Part shown: positions 10,791 through 23,491 of the stretch, in pieces
How the letters are laid out: every line of letters begins with the position of its first letter
How positions within the stretch are numbered: position 1 is the first letter of the stretch
Assembly: GCA_001414345.1 (NCBI GenBank)
Contig: LLCB01000520.1
Location: 1-26,612, forward strand
Length of the DNA: 26,612 nucleotides
Origin: Hymenoscyphus infarciens
Taxonomy: Eukaryota; Ascomycota; Leotiomycetes; Helotiales; Helotiaceae
Direction: 5' to 3'
Notes under the pieces: generated by a model
Told to the model about the DNA's origin: nothing
What the model saw: only the letters and a program-made list of their open reading frames with translations
Databases searched by the model: none
Position numbers and translations under genes: made by a program

Positions 10791-13700
10791 TTAATAGATA
10801 GAAATTATTATTTATAAAAGTACTATTCTTCTTAACTTAGTAGAAATCTTTAAGTTTACTAAAAATAATACTCTTTAAAGTTTTAACTATCTACCTCTTA
10901 ATTAACCTTAAGCCACCCTTAGCTTCTCTAACCTACCTCTTATAGTATCTAATCATAATATACCTTACTCTTTATAAATTATCTTACTTACTTTAGAAGT
11001 TTTAAACTTTAACCTTTAAAAATAATCCTTTATAGTATAGTCTAATTTTACTATCTAAATTACTACTTAGACGAATTACTAATTCTATTACTTTAACTTT
11101 CTCTTATATTATATATAATTATCTACTATAAGTTATAGTATAATACTCTTTTTTTAGTAGTAAGCTTTAGTACTCTCTTAAATTATAATTATAGACTATA
11201 GCTCTTTACCTTCTTTCTAAAGCCTACTACTCTATCTTATTAACTTATATTTAAAATAACAAATTTTAAGATAGTTAAAAATACTATTAAGAGTATCCTA
11301 GAGTTCTTAGGTATTATAAGACTTATACTACTTATATATCTTACTAAGGTTTTAAAAAATATTACTTTTACTTATAAAGAGTAAAGTTTAACTATTTACC
11401 TTTTTAGACTTTATTAAACACTTTATTTATTTATAATAGTTATTAAATCTTAATCTTAGTAATACGTTATAGTAGTTATTAGAGCCTATAGTATTTACTT
11501 TTCTAGTTATTACTCTTCTTATAATTAAAACTTATATTCTTAGATTCTTTTATACTATTATTCTTCTTATTATATTTATCTCTAGAAGTATTACTTATAT
11601 TATTATCGCTAGTTTAATATTCCTTATACTAATTCTTAAACTAGTCTTTTAATTTTCTGATTTTCTTAAGACTAGAACGTAAACTAAAACTCGCTTAATT
11701 AGATATAAGCTAATTTAAAGATAATATTTATATTAGATTCCTTTAGACTTACTACTTTAAAAGGTAGTAACAACTTATATACTTATTAGAAGACTTCTTT
11801 AAGTAGTTTTAGCCTAGAACTTAAGTAGCTTTAAGAGCTATAATATATTAGTACTTTAAGGACGGCTTATAATATTAAAGGAATTTAAAGTAACTTAAGT
11901 AGCTATTATTAGATAATAAATAGTAACTCTTAGTACTTATTAAAGTATAAAGACTTTTTAAGTTTTTCTAAGAAAAAAAAGATAGTAATATTTTATCTAA
12001 TAATTAACTATAAATTAAGTAGAACTTTATTAAAAATGTATTATCTTATAAATATCTTATAAAATATCTTATAAAATATCTTATAAAACTACTTAATTAA
12101 GACTATAAATTATATAATCTTTATCTAGTATTTATAAATACTATAGAATAATAATAATAGTATTTATAATAATAAGTTAATTAAATTAAACTATAAAGAT
12201 AATTAGATTTCTATAAAAATAGTAACTTTCTAGTCTTTTATAAATAACATCTATATAATTAATCTACCTAGCTATACGTATTTCTTAGCTTATATACTAC
12301 TTAGAATTTACAAATATAGCTCTTTCTCTAGACCTATTTAATATCTAGGTTAATTAAATTAAATATATATACTAATTAACTTATAAAGTAACGAAGTAAA
12401 TTAATTACTAATTTATTTATCTTAATACTCTCTTCTTTAGCTATTTTAATATAGTATAAAAGGGTATAAGTAATAGTAATAACTAGATTTTTAAGTTAAG
12501 TATAGTTGTTAAGAGTTTTATATTAGGTAAGGTCTTTAAAAAATTTCTATAAGGCTTTAGTATAAATCGAGGTAATAGTACTAGTAAGGCTTATATTATT
12601 TATATTATTTAGTTAAAGAATTATTATTAATTATAATTTAGAGATATAACTAGTACTTAAAAGTAAGTTAGCTTAATTATAATAATTAAAAGAACTAGCT
12701 ATAATTACCTTAAGGTAGAACGGTTTCTTATAGAATTTACTTAACGTTTAGTTAATTTATTTAAAAGGTTAGATACTCTAAAAACTATTAATATATAACG
12801 TAGAGTATAAAATACTTATATATATACCTTCTAGTATAGTAATTTATTTATAATATTAAAGTTATAGTGTTATTATTATAACGTAGTAGAGTAAAATATT
12901 AATACTTACCTTTAAATCTGTCTTATTACTTTATTACCTTACTACCTCGCTACTCTACTAACTAACCTCTAAAATACTAAATCCTTCATCTTATAACTAA
13001 CTATAATCTTATAAACGTTATATCCTTTTATACGCTCTACCTTATTATAGTAGTTAAGTTACTACGTTGTAAACCTTAAATATTATTACTTAGCTTTAGC
13101 TTTCTAAGCCTCTAGTTTACCTAGTAAGTAGTAATCTTAACTATAAACCTATACTTAGACTAACTAAGCTAGTTAGCTATTATATCTTATAAAATAAATA
13201 ATATTAAATAAGCTATAATAGATATACTTCTTATAAATAATAAAGAGGTAGCTAAGGTTAAGTTTAGTACTAATAGAGCTTCTAAATCTAAGTTCTTTAA
13301 GACTTAGAGTAATACCTATATTTAGCTTTTCTCTTATTAGATGTTTCTAGTTAAAACTTAATATAAGTTTAACATAATCTATTAAGGCTCTCTTAAACTC
13401 TAAAGCTTAGTCTATAAATAGGAGGCTCTTATTATACCTATATATATTATTAAGAAGGAGAAGAAGTAATTAGAAGCTATTATAGAAAGCTATAAGGACG
13501 TCTTTTAATATAAGCTTATAAGAAAGAGTATTATAGTAGTAAGTATTTATCTATTCTAGTATCTCTTAAGATTAATAGCTAATATATATTTCTAGATAAA
13601 AGGCTTTTATAAAGTAGTAGAACTAGATATTAAGTAAATATAGGAAATATATAAGATTAATTAACTATATTACTTTATCTTTTTAATAAGCTAAAATTAT

Positions 13701-14893
13701 CTATAAGCTATAGTTAAGACTCTTAAATAAAAGTATTAATTTAATAATAATAATAGTACTTTAAAGAAGTCTTATAATAATAGTATTCTTATAACCTCTA
13801 AGAAGACTAGAGTTATTATTAAACTTAAAGACTCTAATAATAAAGAGGTATAAGGAGTGTTTAGTAATAGGTTTTCTTTAGGATATTATATTAGTAATAA
13901 TGTTTTATTAACAATTCTAAGTCTAGGTACTCCCTTAGTCTATATATTCTATAAGCGTTCTTAGTACTATAGTATAGAGATCTTTTATATATAGTATTAG
14001 TAGTTTCTTAATACTTTTTCTTAATACTCTCTACTCTTTAAGAAGTACTTTTAATATATAGTATATAGTTAATAAGAGGTTATCTTATAAATAAGTAGAG
14101 TAGTTAAGATAAATAAATTTATTTTAAAATATACTTATAAGTATCTAGAACTTAAGTATAACATATAGTAAGTATTATAATAATTATTAATTTCCCTTCT
14201 ATCTAACTTTTATATAACTCTATATATCTAAACCCGCCTTTTAGTATAAGTTTATAAAATATATAAAAAGTTAGATAAAAGAGAAAACTTAACTACTAAG
14301 CCCTAGCCTGTTAACTGTTTTATTATTATTTTTTAAGTATATATACTTCTTTTAAATAACCTATAATTATTCTAGTCGATTATCTAGCTTAATTATATTT
14401 TATCTCTAGAATATCTAAAGTATAAATTTATATTCATATTTAAGTAAGTAGCGTTATTATATTAAGCCTCTAATAAATAATCCAAGGGCTATATAAAAGA
14501 AGAACTATATTTAAGTACTTAAGTACTTCGTAGTTAAGTTTAAGGATTTTCCTTACTCTAAACTCTATATATACCCTCCTACTATATTAGATTAGTTATA
14601 GTTATATTAGGGCCTTTATTAGAAGGGCTTCTATAATCTAAGAACTATATAAAGTAATAATTCGATTTAAGTATTTAACTTTATAACTATATTTAAGGAT
14701 CTCTTATATTCTAAACTCTATTAATACTTTCTTAAATTACTAGATTAATAGTAGATATTAGTTTATAAGTCTTATTAAAAAGACTTCTATATTCTAAAGA
14801 TCCTACTAAGAAGGAAGAATTATATTTAAATATTTAAAAAGTTAAGAGTTATTTTTTAATATCTAAAGTTATATTCTTCTATTTATTATTATC
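10791..14893. other. No gene called; ambiguous decayed coding-like DNA
   Basis: Both strands give open-looking readings here. In 10790-11700 the minus strand reads Lys-, Asn- and Ser-rich, while the plus strand reads Leu-, Ile- and Phe-rich, as the complement of a hydrophilic coding region would. In 13190-14170 a plus-strand frame gives about 325 codons with about 28 stops (8.6 percent) and some runs of 31-38 codons, a weak sign of coding. No family is recognisable. Apart from the 12-bp repeat at 12043 I see no repeats, RNA genes or regulatory sites. Confidence 0.35.
12043..12089. repeat. 12-bp tandem repeat, four copies
   Basis: Units ATCTTATAAAT, ATCTTATAAAAT, ATCTTATAAAAT and ATCTTATAAAAC follow directly. 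Near-identity in such heavily mutated DNA suggests slippage after mutation. Confidence 0.85.
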
Positions 14894-14989
14894 CTCTTAG
14901 GAAATACTATTACTATCTTTTTAAAGATTCCTATTATAATCTTCTTAGGAATTCCTATTACTATCCTCTTAGAAATTCCCTTTATTATC
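14894..14989 (-). repeat. 24-bp tandem repeat, four copies, possible eight-residue peptide repeat
   Basis: Four exact-length 24-bp units (14894, 14918, 14942, 14966) share TCTTAG, then GAATTCC or similar, then TATTACTATC. Length is kept although bases differ, as expected for a repeat that once had to stay in frame. On the minus strand the unit reads Asp-Ser/Asn-Asn-Arg-Asn-Ser-stop-Glu, with the stop (TAA) probably a former Gln. The surrounding minus-strand frame is hydrophilic from about 15200 down to 14840 but contains further stops, so I do not call a gene. Confidence 0.75.
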
Positions 14990-16263
14990 TATTAAAGTAA
15001 TCTCCTTACTATTATCTAAGAATTAGAATACTAGACCTAGGTATATTAGTAATAGTATAGTTCTACTATTCTAATCTAGCTAAAGCTATAAATTAGTAGA
15101 AGAATCTTATTCAACTTTATCTCTAGTAAGCTTAAATAACTCTTATAATCTTATAGCTCTTATCTTAGACTTAATAAAGTTATTAACTTTATTATAATAA
15201 AGATAAAGAAATATAGAATAGAGGTAGTAAGAAGAAGAGTACCTAATTTAAAGATCTTTATATAAGTTTTAGATCTTATTATAATTATTCTCTCTATCCT
15301 TTCTAATAATATTATACTTTTATATATAGTAAATAATATATTATTAGATTACTTTTAAGAGAAAATATCGAGTTTACTAGTATATTTTAATCTAATAAAA
15401 TCTATTTACTTAGAGGTAGTACTTCTTAATATCTACTATAGCCTTTTTATATTCTTTAGTATTTCTTAAGTATTTTAATATAAATTCTAACTCCTTATTT
15501 ATAAGCTAATGTTTAATTAAATAGTATAAGTTAATATTAGTTATATCTTACTTCTATTATAGCTAAGTACTCTTTCTTATTCCTTCTTTCTATATTATAA
15601 GTTAGTATTTTTAAACTATTATACTTTTATATAAGAGATAGATAAGTATTTAAGTTATTTAATAGTATTATTTAGAGATATAGAAAGTAATATATAGTAT
15701 AGTAATATAGGTTATATTCGTTTAGAGAGCTAAACCTAGCCTTACTAGTATAAGAGGTATATAAGAGCTAAGTCGTTTTCACACCTAGTCTCTCTATAAC
15801 ACCTACCTATAACTAGATAAGGTAGGCCTATATCTTAACTTTTAAAGTAACTTAGTAATATAGATTATAAGGATTATAAGATTATAAGTAGACTATAGGG
15901 GTTAGTTAGGTTTTACTTAAATATAAATTACTTATAAGTTAGTAAATAGTTTCTTTTAATTAAAATATTACTTAGTTTAAAGTTCTAGTTTAAGTCTATA
16001 ATATTTTTTTTATTAAACCTATAAGTTTATAGTCCTCTAGGCCTCTAGGTCTACTCTAAGCTTTATATAAGTAAGGTGCCTCCTTACTCTTAGTATACTT
16101 AAACTACTATATTACTTACTTATTTATATATATAATTAATAATAAGAAGCTAAAACTATATAATCGACTATAGATAAGAGATTAGAGTAGTAAAAGGAAA
16201 ATAATAAGTAAGACGAATTAGCTAATAAGAGATAAAAATAGAACTAGCTAATACTAAACTTAA
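14990..16263. other. No gene called
   Basis: RIP-mutated sequence. One plus-strand frame, the one used by the open run at 16264, can be read through from about 15240 with stops near 9-10 percent, which is close to chance. A locally denser C/G patch lies at 15776-15835. I see no repeats or RNA genes. Confidence 0.4.
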
Positions 16264-16532
16264 ATTGAAATTACTATTAAGTTAGAGACTAGCTTTAAAG
16301 TAAGGTATAAATTTAAGATAAAGCTTATTATTAAGAAGTTTAATATTAAGATAAAGGTTATTACTAAAATATATCTTAAAACTAAGATAAAGATAACTAA
16401 TCTCTATTTATACTAGAAAATTAGCTTCTAAGTAATACTTATAATTAAGAAGCCTAATATTAAGACTAGAACCGAAATACATTCTACTAATATAAAGATA
16501 GCTAACCTCTGTTTATAGAAAAACAACCTTAA
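16264..16532 (+). pseudogene. Basic open run with about 114-bp internal repeat
   Basis: 16264-16413 is 50 codons without a stop, reading almost entirely Lys, Ile, Thr, Leu and Phe. The segment starting at 16345 recurs in the same frame at about 16459, 114 bp (38 codons) later. Both copies run from an Asn-Ile-Lys start, through Thr and a second Lys-Ile motif, to Asn-Leu then Tyr/Cys-Leu, a nearby TAG (former Trp or Gln) and Lys. The CTCTGTTTATAG segment at about 16507 retains a rare TG. A repeat kept in frame supports a coding origin. The same frame continues to about 18300 with stops near chance level, so the gene's extent is unknown. No family is recognised. Confidence 0.35.
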
Positions 16533-18588
16533 GATAAAGCTTATATATTCTAAACTTATAATAAATATTAGGAACTAGAACTAGAAGAATATAAGCTACT
16601 TAGACCTCTTATATAAGCTTAACTTAATAAGCTAATAAATAAATTCTATAAGAAGGCGTATAAGCTTAGTTAATATATAAGAGTTAATCTTAATCTAGTT
16701 TATAATTATATTTAAATAACTATAAGTAATTACTATTATATAACTATAAGAGCCTCTTTAGTATAGAGTATATTCTAGAAAAGAGAACGCTATTAAATTC
16801 TAGATAAGTATAAGAGATATAATAAATAAAAGAAATCTACTAAAGATCTACTTATAAGTAGTTAAGACTTAGTATATTTAGTATATTTATATAACTAAAT
16901 TAGTATTAATAAAAAGTAGAGGCTAAGATATAAGAGAGTAAATAAGTTTATTAAAATTTATTAGAAAGTGCTATTTAATAAAATAAATAACTAAGATATT
17001 TATAAGTATTAAGAGAAGATAGAACGTTAAAGTAAGCGTATCTAGTAATACTATATAAAAGAAATATAGAAAAGTACTAAAGTAATTACTTAATAGGTTA
17101 GTTTATATCTATCTCTCTTATATAGAAGACTAATTAGTATAAATCCTCTTTTTAAATCTTTATAAGTATAATATTCTCTATTATATTACTAATTAGAGAC
17201 GTAATAATAGCTAGGATTTATTATCTTTTTATACCTTTAAAGCTAGAGAAATTTTTAAGGATTTATATTAAGAAGCTAGTCTTAGACTTACTTACTTCTC
17301 TATATTTACTAAAACTAGCGAATTTTCTTATAATACTAGTTTCTTATTAGTTTAAAATCTCCTAAGGAGGTTTAGAGTCTATAACTTAAACTAGTCTAGC
17401 TAAGAACTATTACATCTATATAGCTATCCTTTACCTAATACTCTAATAATATTAGTATATAATATTTAAAAAGATATTAATACTCGCCTACTTTATAGCT
17501 TTAATTTAGTATATAATAAGCTATACTAATAACTTTTATAAGATAGAACGTAAGTAGATACCTTTTTAAAGAATTAAATTAAGCTTATTTACTATAAACT
17601 TGGTTTAAATCCTGTTATAGTTTTATTTAAATATAAAAAGAAAAAAGGTATAAATCTTAAACTATAAAGAAAGATATATATTAGTTTATTCTTATAGCCT
17701 TTTAAAGTATATTTTTAGAAGATTTAATTTTAGAAGAAAGGTATAAGAGTATTTAAGTAGATTGGATTTATATATAGATATAGACTTACTCTAATAATAC
17801 TAGTAAGGATAGATTTATATATATAAGACTAGGATATTTATAATAGTATAAACTTTAGAATCTAAATAGTATATAACCTCTTAATCTTTTTTATTAAATA
17901 ATATTCATTTTATACTTTAAACTATCCTAAACTGAAAATATATAAATTAATAGCTTAAATTAAGTATATATTTATTATAAATTTACTAATTTTAACTTTA
18001 TAAAATTATTCTTATTATAATAAAGCTTTAAATTCAACTCTTATAAAGTATTTATATAAGAGAGGACTTAAGACAGATATCTAATAAAGTATTAAGCTCT
18101 TAATCTATAAATCTAAATATAAAAGTCTATCTTAAAAAGGTATATAGTTACTTTAAGAAGCTACCTCCTAATTATGTTAAATATCTTAAATTTAATACTT
18201 AAGATAAAGATTACTTTATATAATATATATACCTATTACCTTAGCTATTATTATATGCTTTCTTATATTTTTTAGAACTATATTCTTATTAACCTTAGAC
18301 TCTCTTAGTAAGTCTTATAGCCTAACCTCGTTATCTTAAGTACTAACTTTATTCTTCTTATTAATAATATTTCCTTCTAATATATTATAAAGAAGTTAAG
18401 AGTATTATCTAAAACCTAATAATATTTATTAGTATAAGGAATTAAAGTAAAGATAGTAATAGTAACTTACTAGAATCCTCTCTACTAATAGTAAGTTCTC
18501 TTATACTAACCTAAGACGTTTCTTTCTTAGCTAGTAAAGTTAAAAGTAAATAAATCTTAGAATTATATAAAGCTTACTTATATCTTAA
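16533..18588. other. Continuation with weak coding-like frame only
   Basis: Frame 1 on the plus strand, shared with 16264-16413, runs on here with about 9-10 percent TAA/TAG stops. It includes open runs of about 25-43 codons, for example near 18220-18350. This is only slightly better than chance. No frame changes are needed over more than 2 kb, which hints at one long dead gene but does not show it. I see no repeats, RNA genes or terminal repeats. Confidence 0.3.
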
Positions 18589-19008
18589 GATTTATCTTAT
18601 AGAATTATATTAGATTCTATATATAAATAAGTAATTATAATAAATAAGAATAAAGACCTACCTATCTTCTCTTACTTTATTAATACTAGCTATACTCTAG
18701 GCTATGCGATCTTCGAGTTACTAGTTATCTATTAGTTACTTAGAGGTAGTATATACTTATTTTTTAGAATTATTATTATCTTAAGTAAAACTAAAAGGTA
18801 TAGTAATACTAGGAACATTATCTTAATTAGAATTAAAGAGTAAGAGAGAGAAAATAGGGTTAAAATTATTAATAAAATCTTTAAAAGGGTTAAATTCGCT
18901 ATCTAAGAAAGCGTTTTATATATTAGCTTAGTTACTAGCTAACTCCTATACTTTTTATTATACCTTTTATTATACCTTTTCTTATATATTCTTATATCTC
19001 TTATACTA
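18589..19008 (+). pseudogene. Relic coding stretch 4, strand uncertain
   Basis: 140 codons in frame 1 with five internal stops (18628, 18733, 18841, 18904, 18937), about 3.6 percent. The longest runs are 18631-18732 (34 codons) and 18736-18840 (35 codons). A retained TG-containing codon context (TATGCGATCTTCGAG, near 18703) lies in the first run. The end is Leu/Tyr-rich and overlaps a 12-bp repeat. The minus strand here also gives a hydrophilic, Gln-rich reading, with Lys-Val-stop-stop repeats, but about 15 percent stops. I prefer plus on stop density, without certainty. Family unknown. Confidence 0.3.
18951..18985. repeat. 12-bp imperfect tandem repeat, about 2.5 copies
   Basis: Units CTTTTTATTATAC, CTTTTATTATAC and CTTTTCTTATAT follow directly. 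On the minus strand the unit reads Lys-Val-stop-stop, which would have been Lys-Val-Gln-Gln-like before RIP. It may be slippage. Confidence 0.7.
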
Positions 19009-19026
19009 TAATCTTTTAAAATCTTA

Positions 19027-19335
19027 ATAAAATTTATCTTTTAAGCTATCCTTAGCCGATTTCTCCTTATCTGCGTTCTCTATATCCGGTTTCTTCTAAT
19101 CTATATCTATACTCTTTATACTTAAAACCTTCTTTCTAAAGGTCTTAGTAGAAGTCTTAGTAGAAGGGCTATAAAAGTATAAGGGTTTATTTTAATTTAA
19201 CCTAGAAGTATTACTATCTTAGATAGACTTTAGTTAGTTAATTAGAAGTATAAAAGGGAGAATTAATATACTTAGAGTATTAGTAGCTAAAAGACCTAAA
19301 ATAGGGGTAATTCCTTTAAGTAAATAGATTAGTTT
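19027..19335 (-). pseudogene. Relic coding stretch 5, hydrophilic, minus strand
   Basis: 103 codons on the minus strand with four internal stops (about 3.9 percent). They are bounded by a TAG at 19336-19338 and a TAA at 19024-19026 in minus orientation. The reading begins with a Leu/Ile/Thr/Pro segment. It then becomes Ser/Thr/Lys-rich and ends in a charged Asp/Glu/Lys/Ala stretch that keeps unusual CCG, GCA and TCG codons. A 12-bp duplication at 19142-19165 adds a Ser-Thr-Lys-Thr repeat. The same frame can be read up to about 19840 and down to about 18400 with more stops. If both calls are right it is tail-to-tail with 18589-19008. Family not recognised. Confidence 0.4.
19142..19165. repeat. 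12-bp direct duplication
   Basis: GTCTTAGTAGAA occurs twice in direct succession. It is in frame with the minus-strand relic and encodes a repeated Ser-Thr-Lys-Thr there. Confidence 0.8.
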
Positions 19336-19339
19336 CTAG

Positions 19340-20579
19340 TACTATTCTTAAGACTAACTAAAGCTAAAGCTAGAAACTTTATCTTAAACCTTCTTAAAAG
19401 CTCTCTAACTAGCTAGATAATTATCTTTAATAGTTACTCTTTTACTCTCTATCTTATTTACTTAATAATTTATATATAAAGCTTATATAATATCACTATT
19501 ATCCTTAATAATAATAGCTAATTCAAGTTTAAGTTAGTAGAAATTATTATTTATCTATTTTAAAAGTTTCTCTTTAAGTAATATTTAAATAGTTTTATTA
19601 TAAGTTAAGGTTACTCTTATTAAAGCTTAAAGTTTAAAAAAAGTCTTATTATATTAACTACTTTTATTTAACTATATATATACCTTAGCTATTCTATAGT
19701 AATTTAAAGTATTAAGATATTATTAAGTAGTAAGGATTTCCTTAGAAGTTACTTTATCTTATTTTATACTCTTATTCTAAAGTAAAAAGATAATATTAAT
19801 ACTACTATAACTAAGGCTTAAATTTTATAAAAAGAAGTTACTATAAATAATTAAATATATTAGCTAGAATTTAAAAATAGAATAAAAGGAAAGTATATAG
19901 TAGTTATAGCCTAGAGATTTAAATTATACTTAGTTAAGTATATAGTACTTATATCTAGAAAGTCTTATTAAGCTTTTAGAATAGTATATTTTTTTTAGTA
20001 AAATATTTTATTTAGATAAGAGTTAGAGTTAAATCTTATATAGGAATTGTAAAGAATAAATAACTATTATTATTAGGATTTATAAACTTAATTATAGTAC
20101 CTAGTATAATACCTAGGTTAATACCTACTATAACCCCTCCTCTAATATCCTTGTTTATTAGTAAGGTAGACTAAGTTCTAGTAGTAGGATCTTATAGTAT
20201 TATAGTTACTATAATTAGCTTACTAGTAGCGCTATCTGTTCTATCTACTATAAAGGATTTTAAAGTCTTATTATAGGATTAGTACTTAGGTAGTAAAGCT
20301 ATAGTAAAAGCTTTAGAAGTATAGAGAGGTTACTTATACTTATAAAGGTTATTATAAACTAGAAGTAGACTATTCTCCTTAGTCTTAGGTTTATCTAAAA
20401 CAGTTAGAGAATTATTTATAAGGACTTCTAAGGATTTAATTCGTCTTTAGAGGTTAATAGGGTTAATAAGTACTAGTATATAGTAGACTTTATTATAAAT
20501 AAGCTTATTAAGCTTAAAAGCCTAAGGTATACTATATAAGATATACTAAGTTAGATTATAGATTAATATAATAAGTATA
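19340..20579. other. No gene called
   Basis: RIP-mutated sequence. The minus-strand frame of stretch 5 continues upstream to about 19840 with stops near 10 percent and could be its N-terminal part. From 19850 to 20580 I see no frame, repeat or RNA gene that stands out. Confidence 0.4.
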
Positions 20580-21280
20580 TAGACAGAGAGTAGAAGTCGT
20601 AACGTAAGTTAAAACTTACTTATAAATATATTTAAACTACTACTAATAAGTACTACGAGCGTAGGAGTAAGATAGAACGTAATTTTAGAAAAGCTTACTA
20701 TAATATCTATAATTAAAGGCGTACAAGGTCTATTAACGCTACTACTACTACTCTCGACCTTTTCTACGCTAAATCACGTAATATAAGGAGCTATAACATC
20801 CTACCTCTACTTTCTAAAGGTACTACTTTTACTTTTTAATCTTTTACTTTTTTAACTATTAACCTTAAAAGCCTTAAGGCTCCTCTTATACTATATATAG
20901 TATATAGCTTTTGTTTACTATATTATTCTACTTCGACTTCTACTTCCTAACTATTAATTAAGCTATAAAAATAGTATATAATTATACTCTAAGCTATTAA
21001 ACCGCGCTTCTACTTACTATAATTAGACTATTAATACTACTAATATAAAGGCTTTACACGTCCTAGTCTACTAATTCTAAATAAAATATAGAAAGCTTCC
21101 CTTGTTAGCTTAAAAAGAATAGCGAATAATTATATATTAAAATAATATTATAATTTCGTCTTAGGAGTAGAAGGTATTTATTAAGCATTTAGTATATTTA
21201 CTCTCCTTTTCTACTCTCTTTATTTATAATATAGTTCTAACTATTATTATAAGATATTTATAATATAACCGCCTCTATAT
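20580..21280. other. CpG-retaining pocket in the RIP core
   Basis: About 17 CpG dinucleotides in 700 bp by hand count (for example near 20597, 20654, 20677, 20719, 20754, 20775, 21001, 21059 and 21270), with several retained CA. Stretches of similar size elsewhere hold only a few; 3000-3700 has about one and the first 660 bp have none. Either the ancestral DNA was more GC-rich here, as coding DNA would be, or it was mutated less. It coincides with the open run at 20636. Confidence 0.7.
20636..20947 (+). pseudogene. Relic coding stretch 6, basic protein of unknown type
   Basis: 104 codons with only two internal stops (20713 and 20837). The runs are 20636-20712, 20716-20836 (40 codons) and 20840-20947 (36 codons). 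The first part is rich in Arg, Lys, Tyr and Glu, followed by a Thr run and then Ser/Leu-rich sequence. Codons with intact CG (CGT, CGA-type, TCG, ACG) are frequent, unlike the rest of the core. The same frame can be followed to about 21330 with more stops. The basic start could suit a nucleic-acid-binding protein, but I see no named motif. It is one of the two best-supported relics. Confidence 0.45.
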
Positions 21281-23491
21281 CTATTAAACCTTAGTAAACT
21301 ACTATTATAACCTCTTAAACTCTTTAAACTATACTAGTAAAGCTAGTATATCCTCTATTAACTACTTTACTAATATTACTAGTATTAATATACCTCTTCT
21401 TACTATAAACTATAGTCTATTTACTTAATCTAGGAATTAGTAACGATTTATTTATAAGCTATAACAAAGACTTCTATAAACTAGGCTCTCTTAATAAAGA
21501 TATACTACTAGCTAATATTTAAGTTCCTTTAAATATATTTAAAAATATAGCTCTTATTCTATCTTTCTTTAATTAAGGTTTTACCTTAAAGGCTTTAAGC
21601 TTCTTTAATTACTAGTTAGATATTATTAAGATTTAGCTAGTATATATAGATCTTATATTTAACTAAGTATATAATAAGATTTAAATAGTAGTAACTATAG
21701 AGTAAGCTAGAGTAATTTATAATATAACCTATTTTATAGAAGATAAATCAAGTCTACTAATCTTATTTATATTATAAACTTTTAGTAGAGCTATATAATT
21801 TATATAAGTTATTTTTAGAAAGAAGAAGACTTTAAATAAAGTTATTAAAAGCTATAAAAAGTACTAAAGCTATTTATACTAATTATATAAAAAAGTTTTA
21901 GTCTCTTCTTATAAAATAAAATAAATAAATACTACCTCTATTCTTCTTTATAACCTAAGATCCTTACCTAGCTACTATAGTTTACTATAAAATTATTAAT
22001 AGATAATAACTAGTTAGACTTTTACTTTTTATATACCTTTTCTTTTTATTATTAAATATTTACTAGGATTAGTTAATACCTTAATACTTATTACCTTCTA
22101 ATTAGAGTTAGGAGTAGGGCGTTTAACTATTTTTTTATATATATATAGCTCTTAAAAGTTATTTTATTTCCTTTATAAGGAATTCAAGAGTCTAGTAGAT
22201 TTATATTATTCTTTATTAGTATTATATCTTCTAGTTACTTATAAGTTATAATATCTTCCTTAATAAGTATAAAGACTTATAAATAGTATATAGTTATAAA
22301 TTTATTTAAATAAAGATTAGTTTCCTCTTATATATAATATTATAATTAATATATTAAAGTACTATTTCTAGTCTTAGTATAAAATTTTAACCTTTTAATA
22401 AAAAAAGTAATTAATAAATAAACTAAGCTATAGAGTACTTAGAAAGTAAACTATAAGTATTCTTCTTTTTATTACTATATTAATTAGAAGTAAGGTTATA
22501 ATTTTAAATTACCTACTTTACTTATTAAATAATATAAATTTAATAAACTCTTCCTTATTAGTAGATTTAAGGCTTTCTAATCCCTTTCTATCTCTTAATA
22601 AAAACACCTTTTCTTATTCTTAACTTTACCTTCTTCTTCTTTTAACTAATACTTCTAATAGAACTCTATTAACCTTTAAGATCCTCTTATACTTATAGTA
22701 CTATACTATAATACCTTAAAAGCTAGGTAATATTCTTAAGTTATCTAATATATAACTTTAGCTTTTATTTATACTTATTATAATTACTCTTATTTTCTAT
22801 CTATATTTGTTTTTCTATATTACTTTTATAATCTTATAATATAGCTAGCTTATATAAACTTATTATTATTAGAGTTATTAAGAGAAAATATAAACTTAAT
22901 TTCTTACTTTATAAGAATAAGTAGTTTAGTCTAGTATTTTATTACTAAGAAGACTAATAAAATAAAGAAAAATAAAGAGAAAATAGATATATTTTTATAA
23001 AGTAGAAAAAGAAATAAAAAAAGAGAATAAATAAAAAGCTAGTAGGACTATAGACTAAAAGAAGAGTACTACTTAAGAAAAGGAGAGAGGGTTTTAGGAT
23101 TTTAAAAAGACTTAGTTAAATAAGCTATATATTAAATAAAGGAAAGTCTTTAAGAATTAGATAAAAGACCTAGTTAAATAAGTAACTAAGTTAGTTTAAA
23201 TATATATAAAATTAGTATAGCTAAGTTATCTATCTAGATACTTAAAAGCGTAGATAAGCTAATAGTTAGTATTAAACTACTAGTAATAAGATAATTAGTC
23301 TAGGTAGGCCTTAAGTCTAGATAGTACTAGAGGTAAGTATAATCTTTTAGTACCCTAGCTTAAAATTAGATCTCGTCCTTGTTAATAACTCTATAGATTA
23401 GTCTTTTCTTAAATAAATAAATAAAAAAGTCGAATACTAGTAAAATTAAGATACTTTAAGTAAATCGAATTAGTATACTAATAAAAGTATC
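21281..23491. other. No gene called
   Basis: RIP-mutated sequence without a stop-poor frame that I could establish by eye. I see no array, terminal repeat, RNA gene or conserved motif. Purine-rich stretches on the plus strand near 22970-23160 read Lys-, Arg- and Glu-like in places, but with frequent stops. Confidence 0.4.

Noticed and set aside
12545..12600. A plus-strand reading near 12571 resembling a Walker A loop (Gly-Asn-Ser-Thr-Ser-Lys-Ala, former Gly possible at Ser).
   Set aside because: Spacing is one residue short for GxxxxGK[ST], the residue after Lys is Ala, and the following sequence shows no helicase or ATPase motifs. RIP-level ambiguity makes such short hits expected.
19180..19420. 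A minus-strand segment with a Gln-Tyr-stop-Lys-Leu pattern reminiscent of the region before the protease in copia-type elements.
   Set aside because: No zinc knuckle before it and no Asp-Ser-Gly protease motif after it, so the likeness is too slight to name the family.
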